The notes beneath the pieces are model-generated. The model ran no database searches. It saw nothing but the letters and a program-made list of their open reading frames with translations, and was not told the origin of the DNA. This document shows positions 7,207 to 11,105 of a DNA stretch of 11,105 bases, piece by piece. The stretch comes from Acidobacteriota bacterium (GTDB taxonomy: Bacteria; Acidobacteriota; Terriglobia; Terriglobales; Acidobacteriaceae), in assembly GCA_003225595.1 (NCBI GenBank), contig QIAR01000070.1:3349-14453 (forward strand), written 5' to 3'. Every line of letters begins with the position of its first letter. The stretch's first letter is position 1. The position numbers and the translations under genes are program-made.

Positions 7207-8724
7207 CTATTGTTTCCGCCCACGCTTCCCGCTTTGCCACTCCTTCCAGATCCCGAAGATCTTTAACTGTTCATCGAGATGGTTCTCACGCAAGGCCTGT
7301 TCAATTTGCGCGCGATTGAGCCGCGGACCGAGCCGCTCCGAAGCATTAGCAATGGCGAATACCACTGTGGCAGCTTCCGCCACATGCTTCTTGAGTTGAG
7401 GCAAGTCTACTTTGTCGAAGGTGTCGGAACTTGCATGATAATTGACCAGGTAATTCGCTTCTTCCTGGTTGGCTACCAGCGTGGGCACGCCTTCCAGCAT
7501 GAAATCGAAATTATCCGTTCCCCATCCCGCGTCCGTGGTCAGCGTGGCCGCGTCAAACTGTTTCAGCGGCCCTACAATTGGGTTCGCCGCATTAACAACG
7601 TCTTTACGGCCACCCAGCGAAAACCCAGTGACCCGGCCAGTGCCGGCATCAAAAACCACGACACCGACCAGCTTGTCCAATACGTTCTGATGTGCTTTGA
7701 CGTAGGCGCGCGAACCGAGCATTCCCTGTTCCTCGCCGGAAAAGAGTATGAAGCGAATGGTGCGCCGCGGCCGCAGGCCCGAAGCCTTGATAGCTCGTAG
7801 CGCGTCGATTACCATTGCGGCGTTGCAACCATTGTCCAGTGCGCCGGTGCCCAGTTCCCACGAATCCAGGTGCGCTCCTAATATGACAAATTCATCTGGA
7901 TTCTGGCTGCCCCTGATTTCGGCGACAACATTGGCTGCCTTGATTGGTCCGCCGACCTGATTTGGAACCGCGAGATCTGCCCACACCGGGTGTCCGGACG
8001 CCAGGAGCCGCGCAATGCGTTCTCCGTCCTCCCGGGCCACCAATACCATCGGCAGGCGATCAATCTCGCCCTCTGTGGAGTTGGCGTGTCGATAAAGCAG
8101 ATCGTGTTCGCGCGTCGCCATGAATGCAATCGCTTTGGCCTTTCCCTTCACCGCGACATCGATCACCGGTGGAGCTTGCAGGTACTCCCCGAAGAGATCC
8201 GCCCAGGTCTTGAGTACGTCCGAATGGACGAGGACAATTTTCCCTGAGATGTCGCCAGCTTTTTTGAACTCCTGCGCAGTTCCCATACCGACATCCAAGA
8301 TAGGAACATGCTGCGCCGGCACCAGAGCTGGCGCCCATGCGATCGACACGGCACGCACTCGGAACTCGACCCTAGGAATCGAGCTCAGCTTGGGATCAAC
8401 CGCCGTTCCAGTCGCTGAGACGCTCATCTGGGTTGCGCCTTCCGCCCATGAAGCTGCCGTCATGAAATCTTCTGTGTGGACGCTGTCCGCGCCCGCTGTT
8501 TTGAATGCTTCTACGCCCCATTCAACAGCTCGTTGCATGGCGGGTGTGCCTGGCACGCGACCGCCGATTTCGTCGGTGAGATGGCGCAGATTAGTTTCGA
8601 GAGACGAGGGTTTGAGCGCCTCGTTGATCAGACGGGTGGCGTCGGATTCCGGCCCAGCCGCAGCGCACGTGAGCACAAGTGGGGCGATACAGTAGAACAG
8701 AACTGCACGATAGAGTTTCCGCAT
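7207..8724 (-). CDS. Secreted M28-family metallopeptidase with PA-type insert
   Basis: A 505-residue zinc aminopeptidase/carboxypeptidase-like enzyme of family M28, closest in layout to carboxypeptidase Q (PGCP) proteins. A Sec signal peptide covers about residues 1-23; the Cys at 20 is in VLTC, which is not a good lipobox. A PA-like insert spans roughly 130-265. The M28 catalytic set follows: GAHLDSW (283-289, His285), GALDNG (294-299, bridging Asp297), SGEEQG (329-334, base Glu331 and ligand Glu332), FDAGTG (358-363, Asp359) and NYHASSDT (428-435, His430). All predicted two-zinc ligands are present, so the enzyme should be active. The substrate is probably peptides outside the cytoplasm. 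The ATG at 8724 starts a good signal peptide but has only a weak ribosome binding site. The terC-like gene follows on the same strand. Confidence 0.94.
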   Translation of the reverse strand: MRKLYRAVLFYCIAPLVLTCAAAGPESDATRLINEALKPSSLETNLRHLTDEIGGRVPGTPAMQRAVEWGVEAFKTAGADSVHTEDFMTAASWAEGATQMSVSATGTAVDPKLSSIPRVEFRVRAVSIAWAPALVPAQHVPILDVGMGTAQEFKKAGDISGKIVLVHSDVLKTWADLFGEYLQAPPVIDVAVKGKAKAIAFMATREHDLLYRHANSTEGEIDRLPMVLVAREDGERIARLLASGHPVWADLAVPNQVGGPIKAANVVAEIRGSQNPDEFVILGAHLDSWELGTGALDNGCNAAMVIDALRAIKASGLRPRRTIRFILFSGEEQGMLGSRAYVKAHQNVLDKLVGVVVFDAGTGRVTGFSLGGRKDVVNAANPIVGPLKQFDAATLTTDAGWGTDNFDFMLEGVPTLVANQEEANYLVNYHASSDTFDKVDLPQLKKHVAEAATVVFAIANASERLGPRLNRAQIEQALRENHLDEQLKIFGIWKEWQSGKRGRKQ

Positions 8725-8907
8725 ATCTGCCGCATTAGAAACTAATTTCGCGAAAACGAAAAGAGGAAAGCAAAATCCGAGAAACGCTGCAGAGAATTGG
8801 CAAACGCAGTGTAGATTTCAGATTTCGATTCTAATCAACCCGGCAAAATAAGCATTCACTCTGCAATTATGCAATCTGAATCATCACTCTGAAATATTCA
8901 ACTCGCA
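8725..8907. promoter_or_regulatory. Intergenic region upstream of the M28 peptidase
   Basis: The gap between two same-strand peptidase genes must carry the promoter of the 505-residue peptidase unless read-through supplies it. I see no clear -35/-10 pair. The stretch 8797-8905 is AT-rich with short related words (AATTGGCAA, GCAATTATGCAATC) and an eight-base inverted repeat, TTCAGATT (8817-8824) with AATCTGAA (8873-8880). No small gene is convincing. Confidence 0.35.
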
Positions 8908-8943
8908 GCCTGGCATTGAGCGCAGCCGAAGGGTTTCTCCTAG
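8908..8943. repeat. Intergenic repeat, copy 2, next to the cyclase-like gene stop
   Basis: This is the second copy of the element at 6140-6174, sharing GCCT, TGAG, GCCGAAGGG and TCCTAG in order. It ends one base before the stop codon (CTA on the plus strand, 8945-8947) of the cyclase-like gene, in the same orientation relative to that gene as copy 1 has to its gene. The CCCT/AGGG arms of copy 1 are not conserved here. Confidence 0.5.
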
Positions 8944-8944
8944 G

Positions 8945-9967
8945 CTAGTTCTTCTTGTCCAGCATCCATATCGTTTCGAGGATCACGTTCCCGACGATCT
9001 CCAGACTTTTGGGGCTAAGTTTGTCGACAGTGTCCTGTGTCGTGTGGTGAAAGACGTTACCGTAGCCGTAATTCAGATCAATCATGTCGGCCACCGGAAC
9101 CCCCCGACGGGCGAATGGCAAGTGATCATCTGCCACTCCAATGGTGCGGGCGAAGAAGTGTGACTGATAGCCCAATCGCACAGCAGCCTGCAAGATAAGG
9201 TCTTCCAACCATGGCGTGGAGTTCTGGTCGCGCTCGATGTTGAGATCAGCATCGCCGATCATGTCGGTCAGCAGGAAAGCCTTGATCTTCTTCAGCGTGC
9301 CGTCATTCTGCCATTTCTCGGCGAGGTGGCGCGTACCGTACAAGCTGTCGTTATCAGACCACTGCTTCACCGCCTCTTCCCCATCGGTCCAGAGCAGCCA
9401 CACGCTGTAACCATCGCGTTTCTTGCCGCGCAATTGATTGGCGATTTCGAGCAGAATCGCGGTGGAAGACCCTCCATCGTTCGCCCCGACGTACCCCGTG
9501 TTGCGCAGCGGGTAATTCGTGTCGTAGTGGCCCGCAATGACTATGATGCCGTCCTTCGTGCCCGGATACTTGGCGATGATATTGCGGACTGGGAATTTCC
9601 CCTCAGGCGTGTCGGCGGTGAAGCTGTCGTATTCGACCTGGTCACCCTTAAGATGGGCAACGATGTATTGCTCCAGCTTCTTATGATTGGCGCTGCCGAT
9701 CGGGCGCGCCCCGAAGGCCACAATTTCTTTAACGTACTGCATGGCGCGCGCGGCATTCACGGTAGGAGCCGGAGTGACGCCAGAATAAGTTTCATCAGGA
9801 GCGTTCATTAAGCTTGCCATCGCTTTGTGGTCGCTGACCGCGGGATTCGCATCCCGTGCCTGTATCGGGTTGTGGTCGCTGTCGCAGGCAAAAAGCGTCA
9901 GTAGGAGCAAGAGGCAAACCGCCAGCAGAACGATACCATGACGAACCTTGGTCAAGCTCGACCTCAT
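8945..9967 (-). CDS. M28-family lipoprotein resembling glutaminyl-peptide cyclotransferase
   Basis: A 340-residue predicted lipoprotein. The N-terminus has a positive region, a long leucine-rich core and LFAC (25-28), with Cys28 the likely lipid site, though Phe at -2 is not classical. The catalytic domain resembles animal-type glutaminyl cyclase, which forms N-terminal pyroglutamate: GHYDT (146-150), GANDGG (161-166, Asp164), TDGEEA then DSLYGTRHLA (194-199, 207-216), LLTDMIGD (232-239, Asp235), ADDHLPFARRGVPV (279-292) and HHTTQD (307-312, His308). The predicted zinc set is Asp164, Glu198 and His308, with Glu197 and Asp235 catalytic; a plain aminopeptidase remains possible. The ATG at 9967 is two bases after the tatC stop (TAAGGATG), which implies translational coupling. 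An upstream extension of the open frame lies inside tatC and is rejected. Confidence 0.9.
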   Translation of the reverse strand: MRSSLTKVRHGIVLLAVCLLLLLTLFACDSDHNPIQARDANPAVSDHKAMASLMNAPDETYSGVTPAPTVNAARAMQYVKEIVAFGARPIGSANHKKLEQYIVAHLKGDQVEYDSFTADTPEGKFPVRNIIAKYPGTKDGIIVIAGHYDTNYPLRNTGYVGANDGGSSTAILLEIANQLRGKKRDGYSVWLLWTDGEEAVKQWSDNDSLYGTRHLAEKWQNDGTLKKIKAFLLTDMIGDADLNIERDQNSTPWLEDLILQAAVRLGYQSHFFARTIGVADDHLPFARRGVPVADMIDLNYGYGNVFHHTTQDTVDKLSPKSLEIVGNVILETIWMLDKKN

Positions 9968-9969
9968 CC

Positions 9970-10770
9970 TTATTCGCTTTTTGCTCGCCGTGCTCTGCGC
10001 TGCGCGGGATGGACCAGCCATGCGATAGCAATACTCAAGACGTAAAGCCCAACCATCGGCGCGGCGAAAATACACATGTTGAGGATGTCGGTGGTTGGCG
10101 TCAGGATGGCGGCAATGATGAAAATCACCAGAATGGAATAGCGCAAGTTCCGCCACATCCATCCCGCCGTGACAATCCCCATCAGCGACAGAAAAAATAC
10201 CAGGATCGGCAACTCGAAGATCACGCCCATGCCGATGATGATGGTCAGAAACAGATCGGTATATTCCCCGATGGTAATCATCGGCGTGAACTGCTTGCCG
10301 TAATTGATCAGAAATTGCAGTGCCTGCGGATAAACCAGCTTGTAACCAAAATAGCCGCCAGCGAGAAACAGGCTCACGGTGGAGAACATAAACGGCATCA
10401 CGTAGCGCTTTTCATTGCGGTAGAGGCCGGGCGAGATGAACAGCCACACCTGGTAGAGCACAAATGGTGATGCGACGAACAGCCCGGCGAGCAGTCCAAT
10501 CTTCAAGTAAAGGTTAAAGGGTTCTGTGGGGTTCAGATAGACAAGCCTTTCGGCCATCCCATTGCGGCGCAGCGCCTCCATGATGGGCCGCTGCATGACT
10601 TCATAAATCGGCTCCGCATATCCCCAACAACAAAAGAAACCGACCGCCACTGCGATGATGGAATAAATAATTCGCCGCCTGAGCTCCTCCAGGTGGTCGA
10701 GGAAGCTCATAGCCGGCATGGGTTCTTTTCCCGGCTCGGTGGCAGGAGCTTCTGCAGCCATTTCAGGCAT
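9970..10770 (-). CDS. tatC: Twin-arginine translocase subunit TatC
   Basis: A 266-residue inner-membrane protein that recognises twin-arginine signal peptides and forms the core of the Tat export complex. The family stretch MSFLDHLEELRRRI (21-34) is preceded by a 20-residue Pro/Glu/Ala-rich tail. Also seen are NPTEPF (80-85), LYQVWLFISPGLYRNEKR (105-122, including conserved Pro and Glu120), the membrane FELP (185-188) and LTPTTD (223-228). Six membrane segments fit. The ATG at 10770 has AAGG six bases upstream and overlaps the tatA stop by eight bases; an ATG at 10761 is an alternative start. The gene sits between tatA and the cyclase-like lipoprotein gene, with overlap on one side and a two-base gap on the other, so these form one operon. 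Confidence 0.97.
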   Translation of the reverse strand: MPEMAAEAPATEPGKEPMPAMSFLDHLEELRRRIIYSIIAVAVGFFCCWGYAEPIYEVMQRPIMEALRRNGMAERLVYLNPTEPFNLYLKIGLLAGLFVASPFVLYQVWLFISPGLYRNEKRYVMPFMFSTVSLFLAGGYFGYKLVYPQALQFLINYGKQFTPMITIGEYTDLFLTIIIGMGVIFELPILVFFLSLMGIVTAGWMWRNLRYSILVIFIIAAILTPTTDILNMCIFAAPMVGLYVLSIAIAWLVHPAQRRARRAKSE

Positions 10771-11062
10771 CGGGGGCCTTGACGATGTGGTTGTCTTCCC
10801 TCTCGGCAGGCGATATTTCTGTTAGGCTCCCGCCGGCTACGGCACCCTGGGGTGGGTGCGCGGGAGGCAAAATCTGGGGGGTCGTGTCACGTTCCAAGTT
10901 TGCGATTTCTGATTCGACCTGCGCCTTAAACTCGTTGCTGGCGCGCTTGAATTCGTTGAGTGCCCTGCCGATCTGGCGTCCAATCTCCGGCAGCTTCTTG
11001 GGCCCAAAGATGATAAGGGCCAGCAGGAAAATAAAAACCATCTCCGAGAAGCCAAGATTCAT
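10763..11062 (-). CDS. tatA: Twin-arginine translocase subunit TatA/TatB family
   Basis: A 99-residue protein with one N-terminal membrane helix (about residues 5-19), the hinge FGPKKLPEIGR (19-29), and an amphipathic helix to about residue 58, followed by a Pro/Ala-rich, likely disordered tail. It would form the protein-conducting assembly with TatC. The GPKKLPEIGR hinge is TatA-like, while the polar Glu7 at the start of the membrane helix is a feature often associated with TatB, so it might serve both roles. I start at the ATG at 11062, giving MNLGFSEM, which matches usual TatA starts; a GAGGG sits very close upstream. An in-frame ATG at 11089 would add nine unusual residues. Its end overlaps tatC. 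The promoter lies outside the window. Confidence 0.94.
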   Translation of the reverse strand: MNLGFSEMVFIFLLALIIFGPKKLPEIGRQIGRALNEFKRASNEFKAQVESEIANLERDTTPQILPPAHPPQGAVAGGSLTEISPAEREDNHIVKAPDA

Positions 11063-11105
11063 GCCCTCATGATACCGCCGGACTCGCATCGCCAGCAATC
11101 AGGTC

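Noticed and set aside
6705..7319. Plus-strand open frame of 204 residues over terC-like and M28 genes
   Set aside because: It is antisense to two clear genes, with a polar, low-complexity composition and no ribosome binding site.
8662..8673. Lipobox at Cys20 of the M28 peptidase (VLTC)
   Set aside because: Thr at -1 does not fit the lipobox; an ordinary signal-peptidase site in the following AAA stretch is more likely.
8120..8695. Plus-strand open frame of 191 residues over the M28 peptidase
   Set aside because: It is antisense to a gene with all catalytic motifs intact, and shows no domain signature.
9968..10162. N-terminal extension of the cyclase-like protein by 65 residues
   Set aside because: It lies inside tatC in another frame, and the lipoprotein signal starts at the ATG at 9967.
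9856..10470. Plus-strand open frame of 204 residues over tatC
   Set aside because: It is antisense to tatC; its His/Gln/Asp-rich content mirrors the reverse complement of membrane-segment codons.

Overview
The window is ordinary chromosomal sequence from a bacterium, most likely a member of the Acidobacteriota (Koribacter/Terriglobia-like). That placement is an inference. It rests on the style of the ECF sigma/anti-sigma pair, the tatA-tatC arrangement, the two M28 peptidases, moderate GC and the AT-rich degenerate short repeats between genes. No 16S rRNA or other decisive marker is present. I see no tRNA, rRNA, CRISPR array, insertion sequence, prophage or attachment site.

Layout, left to right. 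(1) A Tat-exported calcineurin-type metallophosphoesterase on the minus strand (31-1026) is divergent from an ECF sigma factor and its zinc-finger membrane anti-sigma factor on the plus strand (1141-2430). The pair is translationally coupled. (2) A hairpin with a T-run on the minus strand separates the anti-sigma gene from a convergent pair, aroB (3-dehydroquinate synthase) followed by menG/ubiE (menaquinone methyltransferase). (3) nadB (L-aspartate oxidase, plus strand) is divergent from aroB across a very short gap. (4) A TerC-family membrane protein and a secreted M28 peptidase with a PA-type insert lie on the minus strand. (5) At the right end is a tight minus-strand cluster: tatA, tatC and a lipoprotein resembling glutaminyl cyclase (M28 type). 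tatA and tatC overlap, and the cyclase-like gene starts two bases after the tatC stop.

How the genes fit together. aroB feeds chorismate synthesis, from which menaquinone is made, and MenG performs the last methylation of menaquinone. NadB makes iminoaspartate for NAD and can pass electrons to quinones or oxygen. The tat genes encode the export machinery that the phosphoesterase at the left end would use, judging from its twin-arginine signal. The two M28 enzymes are predicted to act outside the cytoplasm, but both have Sec-type rather than Tat-type signals.

I found no clearly new biological system. The points most worth a second look are: the cyclase-like lipoprotein coupled to tatC; a pair of related repeats, each placed at the stop codon of a minus-strand gene; the compact aroB/nadB divergent region, which may give leaderless transcripts; and a non-canonical metal-site residue in the phosphoesterase.
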